Assembly (NCBI RefSeq): GCF_958299795.1
Contig: NC_133202.1
Location: 4,874,711-4,938,710 of the forward strand
Source of the DNA: Porites lutea
Taxonomy: Eukaryota; Cnidaria; Anthozoa; Scleractinia; Poritidae
Reading direction: 5' to 3'
DNA: 64,000 nt
Under the pieces are notes generated by a model. That model saw only the letters and a program-made list of their open reading frames with translations. It searched no databases and was not told where the DNA came from. Made by a program: the position numbers and the translations under genes. Shown here one piece after another: positions 50,026 to 62,766 of the stretch; the first letter of the stretch is position 1, and each line of letters begins with the position of its first letter.

Positions 50026-51443
50026 AAATAGCAAGCAAAGGCAATTATTTTAAAAGCATAATATCTTTAGTGCAATATTTCTCAAAACTGGTGTGCATAT
50101 AATTTTAAGACCGTATTTATCGAGCCGGAATTCGGAAGATTATTCTTTGCCGAGGTAACATCCAACGTAGACGCCCCAGTTTACAAAAGCCTAACTGATA
50201 TTTCGCAAACTCTTTTTTTCCGCTTTGTCAGTTGAGACATCCAGCAAACGGAATTTTGTGAAAGGTTAATTGCACAAAAGAAGAAAACAAAATGAAAGTT
50301 GACAAAAAGGTTTTAATTACGGTATCATAGAGTTGCGCATTTATTTAAGAACCGAATATTTTTAAACCTACGTACTCACCACTGTTTAGGACATTCATAG
50401 GCCCTTTCGGCCTTTTCTGTGATGTGGTATAGGGACACCCAACGGTTGAATGTTTTGTGTAAAAAAGCTATAGTTCGAAAAAGCACAGTGTAATTGTCTG
50501 GAAATTTCTAAAGCTCGAGATGAAAAATGTTCGATTCGTCTCAATTTTCAACGCTTTTAGTCCATTAATTTTTCTACGATTTTCTGAAGTTGGTTTTTCA
50601 CCTTTCCGTGACTTCCCAGGTTTGATAACCATTCGTAAAAAAGGACTGCTAAAATGTTTGGCTTCGGATAAAGTAACGGAAAGAGGTTTCGCAAAATGTT
50701 GAGTTTTCAGTAAAAGATTAAATAGTATCAAAGATTTTTGGAAGAGTAAAAAGAAGGAGGTATTAAATTCGCATAGACAAAAGGAGATCTAGAATTACAA
50801 ACCAGTTAAAAATTTTATAGTGCTTCTTAGAAAGAATTTGCAAATCTTTAAAAACAATAGAATTTTGGAGAAAACCGCGGCGTTGTGTTCAAGGAGCGAG
50901 ATGTTTCTCTCGCTCCTCACTCCTGATATAATATGCCCGCGACACATAAAAGATACAGGGATTAGCTGTGGCGAGCTGAAAGCGACTTACGTCGTTTTCA
51001 TACATGTATTTTCATATGAGAAATTTTAGTTCCGTTAACTGAGTGAAATTGATCGTATAGATTGCATCAACTTAGTAAACTACGGTATGATATTTTCTTA
51101 GCAGTAGTTCTAAAAGTTCCTTGACCATTCGCTGTTAAAAATCAAGAGTTCCCTTTTTACGATAACCTTCATAGTTTACAAAACAGGAAAACACCATTAA
51201 ACTTCCTTTGTTTCAGCAGAGACGCATTCAGAATAAAAACTAATTAAACCGTTTATCCCAACAACCGATACTGTCGATCAGCGTCCTAATGTATCTCCAT
51301 TTGTGATCTTTGCGAAACTAACAACAACCTTCTTTGTCCTCGTTCTCAACTGAAATTTTTTTTTTCAAATTCTTCTGAAAGGTAGACAAGCAACAGAGAG
51401 AAAAAGGGAATTAAAAGTGTGAAGCGAAAAAAAATTACAAGCC

Positions 51444-51900
51444 ATGATATCATCCTAGTGCATCACCTGGCTCGCTGTATTCCTTACCATGTCTGTTGCT
51501 ATAGTAACAGTGAACCTTCTATCAATCATTCTTTTTATAAAAAACCACAGTCTTCGCACTCGTGCCATGTATCTAGTTATAAACCTGACCATAGTTGATA
51601 TGTTTGTCGGAGGATTTTCTCACTTTTCTCTATTTGTAACCTTACTCTACTTAAGCAACATTGTGCAATATCCGCACTTAACCGTGGAACTGATGACATT
51701 AACAACCGGTTTTTTCTTCGTCTGGTTTCCTCTGACCTCTCTTACAAACATTGCAGTAATTTCAATTCGTCCCTATACAGCTCTTAGGCATCGCCTCTGC
51801 TCATTAAAAAGTGAGTCTACGGGGTAACAATTGCTGCTCTTGTCTGGGTTTTACCCGCAATGTTTATTATACTAATCCATAAGAATCGAATGTTTAACCA
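51444..51900 (+). pseudogene. GPCR pseudogene, unit 3
   Basis: TM1 to TM4 of a receptor related to GPCR 1. A stop lies just after the start (ISS then stop), the segment before TM4 has lost several residues including the DRM motif, and the LIKK stop equivalent is present. An internal frame (51489-51827) is open but incomplete. Confidence 0.75.
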
Positions 51901-53617
51901 ACGTCCTATATTTAGCACATCTAGTGGACCTTCAGTCTCTTCATGTGGTAGCTTGGGGCACCCAACGACTGGTTTCTGTGAAATAGCTGTTCGAAGAATT
52001 AGAAGCACATATTATCTAGAGATTTCTACAGCTCGAAAGAAGTTAAAAATTTAATAGATGAATGTATCATTCATCTCATTTTTTTGAAGTTTTCAGACCA
52101 TTAACTTCTATGATTGAAGCTGGGAATGGGATTTTCACTTTTCACTTGTCTTCCCATATTTGGTTATCATTCGCAAAAATGGACTACTTATAATAAATTT
52201 TGGGCTTTAAAATCAGTAACAGACAGATGTACATCAGAAAACGTTGAGTTTCTGTATATTTAATAGCATCAAAGATTTTCGAAAAAGTAAAGCGCTAATA
52301 AATTCGCATCGGCTGAAGAAGCCCAAGGATGACCAAACAGATACAAATTTTATAGAGTTTCATAGAATGCATTTGCAGAGCTGCTTTTTAAAACAACAAT
52401 CTTAAAGATATCCTTAAATGGTTTTTTGAGTAAATTTTGGAGAGAGGCGGGCCGGGCGTCGGATATGGTGGGCGGGTTGTAGAGCGATGTTTCTCTCCTC
52501 CTCACTATAATATATACTCACCTAAAAATACTTGCAATGGAAAATGTTAAAATACAAGAATTGTCCGAGTTAAGCCGCGACTTAAGGCCCTCTTCAGTCA
52601 TATTTTCATAAGAAATTTCAGCCCCTTTAACCGAGTGAAATTATTCACGAAGAGTATGCATGAAACATCTATATTTTTCCGGTCTCACTATCGACATTTG
52701 ATTGTCTTAGAAGGGTTAACTGAAATGATAGTCACATTTTCATTTTGGTGATCAATTACTCCCTATATACCAAACAGACCTTCAATATTTTTAAAGAGCG
52801 AAATAAAAATGTTAAAAAAGTATTAATGTAATAGATTCAAATACAATTTTAGACACAGTTAGATTGTTAGTTAACTAGTTAGTTAGTAGTACCCTTTGCA
52901 TTTTACCACGAACATTTTTTGCTCCTAATCTAATAACATAATGTTTTAAGCTGTATATATCTAGCCGGAGTTTTGAAAACGTTATCGTCAAATCGACCTT
53001 TTCCGTCCAACAGTTTTTTTCCGCCAAAAGCTATATCCAAAGTAGCTCATTATAAAAACTAAAAGTGCAAACATCGCCTTTTCAGTCAAATGACTTCAAA
53101 TTTAGTTAGGTTGGTTTTCCAAAAATCGGTTAGATATACTATAATATATTTTATCAGCAGATGTAGAGCCATTTTCTTTGGAAATGCTGTAAATAAACCG
53201 CCACCATTATGATAATGATAATTTTTATTATTTATACTCAGGTGAACGAGCGCTGAGTAGACGTTAAAAGTTTTAAAAACATTCAGCGCTGAAACGAAAT
53301 TTAATGCCCTCAATTTTTAGTCAACCAATTTATCCTAATCTCCCCTCAAACGTCACTGATATTTTTCCACAGGTGAAAACAAGGGTTTTCACTTCAGCTT
53401 TTGCGAAGGCAATTTGAAAAACTGTAAGTTAAAGGTGAGCTTCCTAATTCGTTGAATTATTATTCATGTATCTTCATTACTGTTTGTTCATGCACCTCCT
53501 ACGTTTCTTTTCTAAGTAATCAAACTTTATTCAATTCAAATTCTTTCTAAAGGTAGACGAACAACAGAAGAGAACGGGTAAAAGTGTGAAGCGAAAAGGA
53601 GTAAAAGAAAACAAGTC

Positions 53618-54493
53618 ATGCAATTATCTTCATCCGAGTGCATCACCTGGTTTGCTGTAACCCTTACCGTGTGTGTTGCTATAGTAACAGTGAACCTTCT
53701 ATCAATCATTCTTTTTATAAAAAACCGCAGTCTTCGCACTCGTGCCATGTACCTAGCTATAAGCCTGACCGTAGCTGATATGTTTGTATTCTCACTTTCA
53801 TCCATTTCGACTCCTCTCACGATACTCATGCGACATCGTGAAAATGAACTTAAGCCAGGAACTGAAAGTGATAATTAAATTTCTCTTCCTCTGGTTTCCT
53901 CTGACCTCTCTAACAAACATTGCAGTCATTTCATTAGATCGGATGCATGCAACAATTCGTCCCTTCAGGCATCGCCTCATCAAAAAGTGGGTCTACGGGG
54001 TAACAATTGCTGGTGTCTGGGTTTTATCTGCAATGGTATCAACTGCCAGTATAATACTTGAGCAATATGGGAAGGAATGGTCGTATCATTTTTTCTTGTG
54101 GCAATCATACTGTTGTTTGTGTCTTTTAGTTATCTGTGTTTCTTACTCTTCCATTGTTGTTAAATTTTTGTGTGGAGCGCATCCCCAGCGCCATGGTGCA
54201 GCCAACAGACAAAGGAAACTGACCGCAACATTATTCATAATGACTATCGTATCCTTACTGATGTGGCTACCACGTGCGGTTCTTGTTTTTCTTTCTATTC
54301 AATGAAATTCCTTTCGGCTTCCCTGGAATTAGGACGTTTGCAGTTGTCTTTAACCATTCTATATTTTATGAACTCGCTTGTTAATCCCATCGTTTACACA
54401 ATCAGAATTACAGAGTTTAGGAAAGCTCTCCTGCTGTTATTTAAACGTCAACGAAGACAATATGCCCGAGATATTCCTCTTCATGCGCTTTGA
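53618..54493 (+). pseudogene. GPCR 3, disrupted (unit 3)
   Basis: Paralogue of GPCR 1 over the full length: start QLSSSECITWFAV, DRM after TM3, WLP in TM6, NPIVY in TM7, tail ARDIPLHAL. Two disruptions are seen. A deletion in the TM2-loop region near 53785 shifts the frame, and a second change near 54300 between TM6 and TM7 ends the middle frame at SIQ. Possibly a recent pseudogene, since the remaining sequence is well kept; a sequencing error cannot be excluded. Confidence 0.75.
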
Positions 54494-55620
54494 CTTTGTT
54501 TTAACAATTGGAAGCCAACTAATGATTTCTTTATCTTCATAAAAAAAAAAAATAATTAAAAAATAATAATAATAATAATAAACCGTAGCTGATTGTAAAC
54601 TATTATCACGGCTTTTAAAGTTCGATAAAAAGGCTGTAAATAAATGTTGTGGTGCAATTTTTTTCCTTGGTTCAAATGCTTTTTTCCTTTGTTTTAAACT
54701 CTGATTCTCAATCGCACATAACCATACCGCAACACAAAGGAAAACAAAAGCTAAACCATTGATGAGTTGAACCACAATATTTTGTCAAATACCACAACTA
54801 AATATAGAGCCGGTTAGTAGTCTTGTTTATCTTTTCGTTACGTTTAGTATGCTTCCAAAAATATGAAAAGATATCCTTTACATTTCCTTGTTTAGAGTTA
54901 GTCATTATGATTGTGGTCGCAAAACATGAAATATATCCATTATGTACATTAAGCGCAGAAATTGTTTAGTTCTTAATTTGTTATTTTACAACGCGATATC
55001 TATTTTAATAATGCGACTTGTTTTGATTGTAAAATACCGCTGTTAGTAAAATCAGTATTCTAAAGAGACTTCAATAAAGTTGCTATTTATACAAACAGGA
55101 TTTCTTTACGTTCTCATCTGTGTCTGGAATATCACAAGGAATGGGCCGGAAAAACGCTGAAATGGGAAAAGCACACTTCAGTGTCCTAAAGATGGGAAAA
55201 GTCAGAAGATTGTTAAAAGTGTCTTTTTTTAACGCCAATTTTAGGAGAGGATTATAAGAATGTTGTTTTTCCTCGTTGTGTGGTTAAGAACATTTGTATA
55301 CAGCTTGCCAGATACATTCAAGACTCTTTCTGCTACTATTGTTGAACATTTCCGGGTCTTTTTTGGGAGATAATATATAGCCAAATCTGGGAAGGGAAGT
55401 CAATTGAAAGACTTTGAAAATCATAGATGAATGAAGAGTCATCAAAACTATTTAGCCTTTCTCGAGAAATAGAAATTTGTAAACAAGTTAGGGTTTTGCT
55501 TCTTCAAACATATATTTTACATCAGAAAACTTTCCCCAGATAAATGAGGATGGAGACATACCAAATAGTCTGGATTGAATATTGTCATCACTGGAAACTA
55601 AATCCAGTAAATCCATCTTG
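54494..55620. other. Host 3' flank of GPCR 3
   Basis: Counterpart of 2947-4051, with an extra A/T-rich simple repeat near 54540-54582. No coding signal found. Confidence 0.5.
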
Positions 55621-57394
55621 TCAGTTCGTGTCCTTAAACTGCGCCATGAATTCTTGGTGAAAGGTTCTTAGTCGCTCAAACATTGGAGCGAACGTCTCTT
55701 CAGAAGGAAGAATAGTGATCCTACCAAGAAGGATTAAAACATGAAACCGTTTTAAGTTATTTCCTTCGTATGGATAGTGGGTCTGAAAAATCAAAACGTT
55801 GGAGATAAAACTTGGTCCAATTTCATCAGGCTTTCACACGCTGACAGAACGTCGCTTTTACAGACAAGTCGCTTTTAGGACGCCTTTTCCCACGTAAGTT
55901 TAAGCTCTGGTCCATACCGTATAATCCCGGTTGTAAGCCCTTATATTTGTAAACACCAACTTTATCCCAATTGCAGGCCCTCCACTAAGCCCCCATCACC
56001 CCGGCTATGGGCCGATCTGTGTATACCCTTATTGCGTTCGTCAGAACGCATCCTAATTTGGTGTTCCTGTGGTACAAAGGCAGAAATTTGGGGGGCTGGG
56101 TGAAAAGAGGGGTCCTTTCAAATTTAAAGGTGCAGTCAATCTAATCGATCTAAATATATTAGACAAGCCTGTGAAAATCTTGTGACACAAGGGCGCAAAT
56201 GATATCACAGAGAGGTTTTTAAAATCGTCAAAATTCCGACCTGAAGTTGATGGCCCTTGTTAATTCAAATCTTACCTGTAGTAAAAGTTGTTACCGCTGC
56301 CTTTCATAGCAAAAACGTGACCAGGAATCATGTAAATTCCAGTTTTCTCCAGCGCCTGCCAACAGTAAAACTCGTCTGCTGGCATTTCCTTGGCCTAAAT
56401 AACAATGACAATACAAACAACTCAGTAAACTCAAAAAATATCTACACGTTACTTTTGTCCACCCAAAATCCTGACACTTCGCTCACCAAACAGACCACAT
56501 ACATACTTTCCTTGTGAGGGGAATATCTGTATTTCAAAGAGTCCCTCGATAAAGCCTTTACTGGGAGCTGTTTCTAGATCGATACGACATATGGAATTTA
56601 GCAATGAAATATGGAAAGTTGAGAAAGTGAAATTTTAACTTTCGCAGGACATTATCAGCAGCCTGAATAAGGTGGGAGCATATAGCGTCCTTTTCACTTT
56701 TTCTAACCGAAAAACGCCTTTTATGAAAACTGACACAGCAGGAAACGGGTTGGCATTCTTTTAATATAAGGTGCTTCAACGAGAATCTTAGCTTCTGGAT
56801 CGAACGTTGTGGATTCCGCATTTTATGCTGAGGATCCCGGATGGCGGGTACTGGATTCAGTATTCCTTGTCCTTGAAACTTGGATTCCAGATTCCAATCG
56901 TTAGCGAGCTTTCGGGCTTCATATGCAGAGCAGGCCGCAGCTGTTCAAAAGGTGGATAACGCTATCCACCGGATAAATCTCTATCCAGTGGATAGTGCAA
57001 TTGGTTTCGCACACACCTATCCACTGTATTTATCCGGTGGATAGAGCTATCCATCTTATGAACAACCGGGTCTGAATTCCGAATTTCAAACCCCTGAACT
57101 GATTCCGGATCAGTCTACAAGAAAAAAATTCCCGGGTTCTGGAATTACCGTACACCTAGGATATCCATTACTGACAGTATTCTGCAGTGTGGAACTAGAA
57201 ATCAGGGCCGGAAACAAGACATGATACCTTGGCTGCCTCGATAGCTTTCTTTGGAAGTGTTATCCTCGGAAACGCATACATTGCACCTGCCACCTCGTTA
57301 CACTTAACATTTTCCATTGAGTTAAGAACCTCTGTTGTCATCTTTACTTTCTTCCTATAAGAATCCTTGATGGATCGATGTTATATAATACTTC
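55621..57394 (-). pseudogene. Alanine-aminotransferase-like 3' exons, unit 3
   Basis: Exons 57228-57394, 56276-56394 and 55621-55720. The middle exon has two more codons than in units 1 and 2 and reads DEFYCWQALEKTG, closer to the family's MFYCMKLLEETG, so units 1 and 2 carry a shared in-frame 6-nt deletion. The first exon has the same altered 5' end as unit 1 (167 nt instead of 156), which breaks its frame. 5' exons absent. Confidence 0.68.
56935..57068. mobile_element. Palindromic MITE (GGATAAATC type), unit 3
   Basis: Copy of 5363-5504 with a small deletion in the right arm. Confidence 0.7.
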
Positions 57395-57446
57395 CTGTAA
57401 AACTGTGTTACTATAAGCAACCTTGTAAGAAGGGAGGGGAAAATGC

Positions 57447-57526
57447 AACCTCGTCCCCAGGGCGCTTTTCCCTGACTTTGGAGGTGGGACTCCAAAGCCA
57501 GGGAAAAGCGCCCTGCGAACGAGGTT
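57447..57526. mobile_element. Hairpin MITE (CCTCGTCC type), unit 3
   Basis: Copy of 5886-5965. Confidence 0.8.
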
Positions 57527-57709
57527 GGGGAAAGTGGTCTTTTAATTGGCGATGGTGAGCAACTTTGTCAGTTCGAGTGCAAAAAATAGGTATTTTCCTC
57601 TTATTGTAATGTGTGTTACAAGGTTTTGTCCGATGTTTTAGCTGTTACAACTGAGCAACATTATTGCTTTGCAGTATCATCAACATGGTCCATGTATTTT
57701 TATTAACAG

Positions 57710-58206
57710 GTCTCTAAGTATTGTTATTGACATCAGTTGGATGCAAGCAGTCCTAACAACCCTCTGCCATTTTACGACACTTGCACATCTTTCAAAGAGC
57801 CAACTTGCAGAGTGAAACTAAAGTAAGTCATTCCAAGATACAGTTTCTTTGATGATGTGGAAGAAAAATAAATCTACCATCAGAAAGCTCAGAAAAATTG
57901 CCGAGCTCTACTAACCGATGAGATTCGAACTCACGACCCTCCGCGTTCTGAGATCACTCGGCTACTGGAGCACTCTATGGCGAGTGGGTTGTAATTTAAT
58001 CACGACCTTTGAAACTAGTTTACCAGAGTTGTTGCTATTTTTAAGGGTTTGAATTGGTAAAACTACCGTAACGGGTAACTTGGAAAAAAAAATCGCAAAA
58101 AACTAATTATTAAGTTGTTTTGCTTTGTATTTTTAGCAAGTCATCAAAGCCCTTAGATGTTGTTGCCATTGATCATTTTCCCTCCATATTTGCTCAAATT
58201 AACTGA
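57710..58206 (+). pseudogene. Saccharopine-dehydrogenase-like exons A and B, unit 3
   Basis: Exon A (57710-57822) is one base shorter than in unit 1, a deletion in the codons for SCD, so its frame is broken. Exon B (58137-58206) has the same early stop as unit 1. Splice sites are kept. The early stop shared by both copies suggests the gene was already truncated before duplication. Confidence 0.6.
57895..57985 (-). repeat. tRNA-derived SINE-like sequence, unit 3
   Basis: Copy of 6341-6432 with a few substitutions; box B is intact. Confidence 0.6.
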
Positions 58207-58362
58207 GGTGTGCTTTGACTATCTTAAAAATGCACCAAAAGTAGTTTTTCTCCTTATTCCCGGGCTGTGATGATGAGTGGAAAGTAAAACATTCAAATAA
58301 GCTAAGAGAACTTTTATGTTTTAGGGCTTTTCTGTTCTCTTGAATGAGCCTATAGGCTGGAT

Positions 58363-58368
58363 GACGTT
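58363..58368. other. Empty Polinton target site
   Basis: GACGTT once only, in the context GGCTGGAT-GACGTT-CAAATTGCTG, equal to the flanks of the Polinton in unit 1. Confidence 0.95.
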
Positions 58369-58666
58369 CAAATTGCTGCAAGGGACTTAGGTAAAAGGTG
58401 ACTGATCAATTGGTCTGCTTGAAATGTACCTGAACGCCGGCAGTTACGGCGCGGGCAGGATATAGAAATCAAAGAATAAGTCCACACCAGGGTGTCATAA
58501 CTCGGAAAGGTTATCGCTGGCATTGAAAGAGCCTTTAAAACCGCTGAGCCTGAGAAACTTCTCGGCTACGTGTATTGTGTGGGGTCACTCTGCGTAGCGG
58601 GCGGGATTTAGCTAAGCGTGCCGAAGTGCTTTTTGTTTCAGCAGTACAGCAGTGAGAAGAACATAA

Positions 58667-58789
58667 CCTGCATGACAGGCGCTTAATGAGCCAAGCGGAG
58701 CGAACGCGATATTTCGCGCGGAGCGCGACACGAGCCGCGCGAAATATCGCGTTCGCCCCGCTTGGCTCATAAAGCGCCTGTCATGCAGG
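58667..58789. mobile_element. Hairpin MITE (CCTGCATGACAGG type), unit 3
   Basis: Copy of 30329-30451. Confidence 0.85.
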
Positions 58790-58886
58790 CTAAAAGAAAA
58801 GGTCTTTAGACCCGGGAGCCGCCCAAGGGGCCTTGGCGCTAGTTACGCGCGTAAGAGGAGCACGCGCCGAAGAGCACTCCACCCAC

Positions 58887-58946
58887 TAGCCTGTGTACAG
58901 ACCCCTCCTCCCCTCAGGAAGGGGAGAGGGGTCTGTACACAGGCTA
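58887..58946. mobile_element. Hairpin MITE (TAGCCTGTGTACAGAC type), unit 3
   Basis: Copy of 30548-30607. Confidence 0.8.
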
Positions 58947-59167
58947 TCCCCCCGTCATGAAACTCCCCCGCCATTCTCCTAGGGGCGCATTACAGCCGAA
59001 ATATATACAGAGGTATAAGGCCTCTGGCGGTCCAGTTAAAGCCTATGAGTTCTTCGACCTCCTAGTTTAAGGCGGATCATTGCGTCGGAGAGTTGTAAAG
59101 TCCGTGATATGAGCCAGTCATCTTGTATTAGTTCTTAGGAATGATTTTGTTGCTTTGCTTTACACAG

Positions 59168-59251
59168 GTTGATTCTTATCCCGTGTGGGTGAATGCCAAG
59201 AAAATGTTTGACCTAAAATCGGCAGAAGCCGAGGCTCTTCTTAAAAAATAA
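59168..59251 (+). pseudogene. Saccharopine-dehydrogenase-like last exon, unit 3
   Basis: Counterpart of 30829-30912 with one residue different (D for N at the second codon). Here it lies only about 960 bp after exon B, which shows the original gene layout before the Polinton insertion. Confidence 0.45.
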
Positions 59252-59554
59252 GAAAAACAACAGATGGCAACGCTATCTACGTGAACTGGAATATATGCAT
59301 CAGAAGAGAATAATACAGACGCATCTGGCTTGCAAAAATTAAAATGGTAGAGGCAATAAAAAGATTCTACTTTTGACATTTAAGTGCTTATATGGTCAAG
59401 CTCCTACTTACTTACAGCGGTTACCACTAACACGCGCCTTTGAAGGTTTTTTTTCTCTGTTTAAACCTGAGTTTCGTGGAGGTCAATCAACTGTTTCCAT
59501 GGTTTCCCACGCGCTCTGATAAAGAAGGTTCCCTCATCGCTGAATGAAGGGGTG

Positions 59555-62500
59555 GGGTGTGTAGAAAACGAAGACCTAAGACCTAAGACCCAAAAACGAA
59601 GACCCCCCTCAAAATCACTTATAAATATCTAGAAACGGGTATCTCGACCTTAGATGTGTAAGAAACAACAATATCTTCAATTATACAAAATTTCGACCAG
59701 GGTCTTCGTTTTCTACACAATCCCCCCTGTGTGTAGAAAACGAAGACCCCCCTCAAGATCACTTGGAAACGGCTGGAAACTCCTGTTAACGACTTCTAAA
59801 CACTAAAGGAGTATAAGAAACAAAACGGCTCCTGACGATTTCCAGTTATACAAAATTTCGACCAGGGTCTTCTTTTTCTACACAATACCCGGTGTGTAGA
59901 AAACGAAGACCCCCCTCAAGATCACTTGGAAACGGCTGGAAACTCCTGATAACGACTTCTAAACACTAAAGGAGTATAAGAAACAACACGGCTCCTGACG
60001 ATTTCCAGTTATACAAAATTTCGACCAGGGTCTTCGTTTTCTACACAATCCCCCCGGTGTGTAGAAAACGTAGACTCCTCTCAAAATCACTTGGAAACGG
60101 CTGGAAACTCCTGATAACGACTTCTAAACACTAAAGGAGTATAAGAAACGACACGGCTCCTGATGATTTTCAGTTATACAAAATTTTGACCAGGGTCTTC
60201 GTCTGAGTTTTCTGCGGAATCATCCTTTGCTGTAAAGTGTTCGAAGTCATGTCTTCCGTGATCGCCATGAAAATGCCCCGTTCCAGTCACTTATTTCAGT
60301 GTCCTTCGGAAAAGCCCTGCGCAGAAGAGAAACGCTTCCCCAATAAAATTCTAGACTATTCACAGCTCTTGAGTTCTACTCTAAACATCACACAGGAAGG
60401 ATGTGAGAAACTGCAACGAGTGCAAGCACAAGGGAGCGTTGTCGTAGGGAAAAGAAAGGTCTTACGTCTTCTCCTTATTCAGTGGACCCGCTTACTACGG
60501 ACACTTTCTATGGTGTCTGTATTAACGAGGATTGACTGTACCGCGAGTATAAGGAGTATTATAATGATGAATTCTACAAAGTAAAACTAAAATGAAACAG
60601 AAACACTTTCCATAGAAAAGTCAATATGTATTTAATTAGGAAAATATCAGAGGCACCCAACGAGAATATAGTTCAAAACCGCTTGCAATGAACATAGCAT
60701 TGTTAAACGTATTTTAGTATTTAAACGGTAGATATAAGCATATTTTTATCCCCTAAAAATTTTTCATCTGTTCGAATTTCCTAGCTGAAAGGCTAGTGAT
60801 CCGAAAATAATGGGGATCAAAACTTACCTTTTCGAAAATTTCAGCCTGAAAAAGGGCCCCCCAAATCCTAGGAGAGGCAGGCAAGCAAGACATTTTACAA
60901 CAAATGTTTCGAAAATGCTAGATCTCAAATCGTCTTCCGAACAGATATTTTCCGAAGATTGACGTTGGGTGCCCCTGAAAATATTACATACATTGTAAGA
61001 TATGGATTTCGGATTTCTTCTGACATTAAATAACCACGTGACTCGGGATATCTTAATGTTGTCATGGGTTTAATCTCCAATCTTGTTTCTATAAACGTCA
61101 ACATTTTCATCTGAAAAATACGAGTCTTCAAGTCTCTGCTCACAGTCACGTCTTTATTACTGACGATAGAAACCTCAAGCAACCACAACAAGAACGTCAA
61201 GAACGTTAACAAAACATGAACAAACAATGTTTATAACACTCATCTGACTCATTCATTTATCTACAGTGGAACCTCGATTTAACGAACCTCTATATCACGA
61301 ACGATTTTCTTCAGCCCGGCAAAAATTACAGTAAAATGTAGGAAACAGAACCTCGATTTAACCAATCTCCATTTAAAAATCCTCGTTATAAATACAACTA
61401 ACACAATCCAGAATCCTAATCGTAAGATATACCTCGATATAACGAAGAAATGTCAACATATGATAAAGAAGAAAGCCAAATAGACCAACAAGGATAAAAT
61501 CTATGCGTATAGCAGTTTTAAGCAGTTTTGTTTTCCTTTTCTTGAGTTTCTAGTGCCGTATAGCTCGGTATTTCACCACGTATAATTACAGTAATTGTTC
61601 AGATCCGGGAATACTGGGTTTTGTAAATTAATCATTAACTATACCTCTGTAAAACGACCATTTTGGTTGATTTCCGAAAATTGGTTACAAACAAACAAAC
61701 AAATACCGTATTAATTCGAGTAAACGACGCCCTCGAATAAACGCCACACCTATTCACAAGAATGAGGCTAATAAGAAAAAGCTCGGTACAACTTGATAAT
61801 TTACACCATCCAGACATTTACGATCCTATATCAGCAAAATGAGGGAGACATTGGTGAACCTTTAAATTACATAATATTTACAAACGATTTACACTAACTG
61901 TTGTCATTGATTTTTAAAAAACGATTTCGAAATAAAAGGCACCCTCGAATAAACGCCGCATTGGAAACGCGGAGAAACCAGAGTTTCGTTCACGGCACTG
62001 CCCAGATCGGAGGGATATATTTTTTCATACCTACAAGAAAATATAATTTCTCGTGAAACGTTTTTATTTGCCTATGGAAGTTAAAATTTCAAACAGGAAA
62101 GGAGCTACATTATGGCCACTCACAAAAAATGTTCTGACTGTTTGATTGTACGAAAGCGTCTTGAAACTCGCTCCTGAGATACTTCCTGACTACTTCAAAA
62201 GACTTCCAGACTACTTCAAAGAATCAGCGACATGGGACGGAATTTCAACATAATCCCAATTGAAATAGGGGAATCTCTTAATGATGCAATGATGTAATTG
62301 GAAATCTTCAGGAGCCGTGTCGTTTCTTACGCTCCTTTAGTGCCTAGAAGACGTTAAAAGCAGTTTCCAGCCGTTTCCAAGTGATTTTGAGGGGGGTCTT
62401 CGTTTTCTACACGCCGGAGGGGGGGGGGGGGGGGGGATTGTGTAGAAAACGAAGACCCTGGTCGAAATTTTGTATAACTGAAAATCTTCAGGAGCCGTGT

Positions 62501-62766
62501 TGTTTCTTGTACTCCTTTAGTGTTTAGAAGTCGTTAAATGCAGTTTCCAGCCGTTTCCAAGTGATTTTGAGGGGGGTCTTCGTTTCCTACACACCGGGTA
62601 TTGTGTAGAAAACGAAGACCCTGGTCGAAATTTTGTATAATTGAAGATATTGTTGTTTCTTACACATCTAAGGTCGATATACCCCTTTCCAGACATTTAT
62701 AAGTGATTTTGAGGGGGGTCTTCGTTTTTGGGTCTTAGGTCGTAGGTCTTCGTTTTCTACCCACCC
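59555..62766. mobile_element. DNA-transposon-like element with subterminal repeats, unit 3
   Basis: Copy of 31221-34053, longer mainly because it holds the nested 330-bp MITE at 60648-60977. One subterminal joint has expanded into a run of G near 62410-62427. Confidence 0.65.
60648..60977. mobile_element. 330-bp hAT-like MITE nested in the larger element
   Basis: Ends CAGAGGCACCCAACG and CGTTGGGTGCCCCTG are inverted repeats, flanked by AAAATAT on both sides (60641-60647, 60978-60984). No coding frame. It is absent from unit 1, where a scar is left. Confidence 0.8.
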
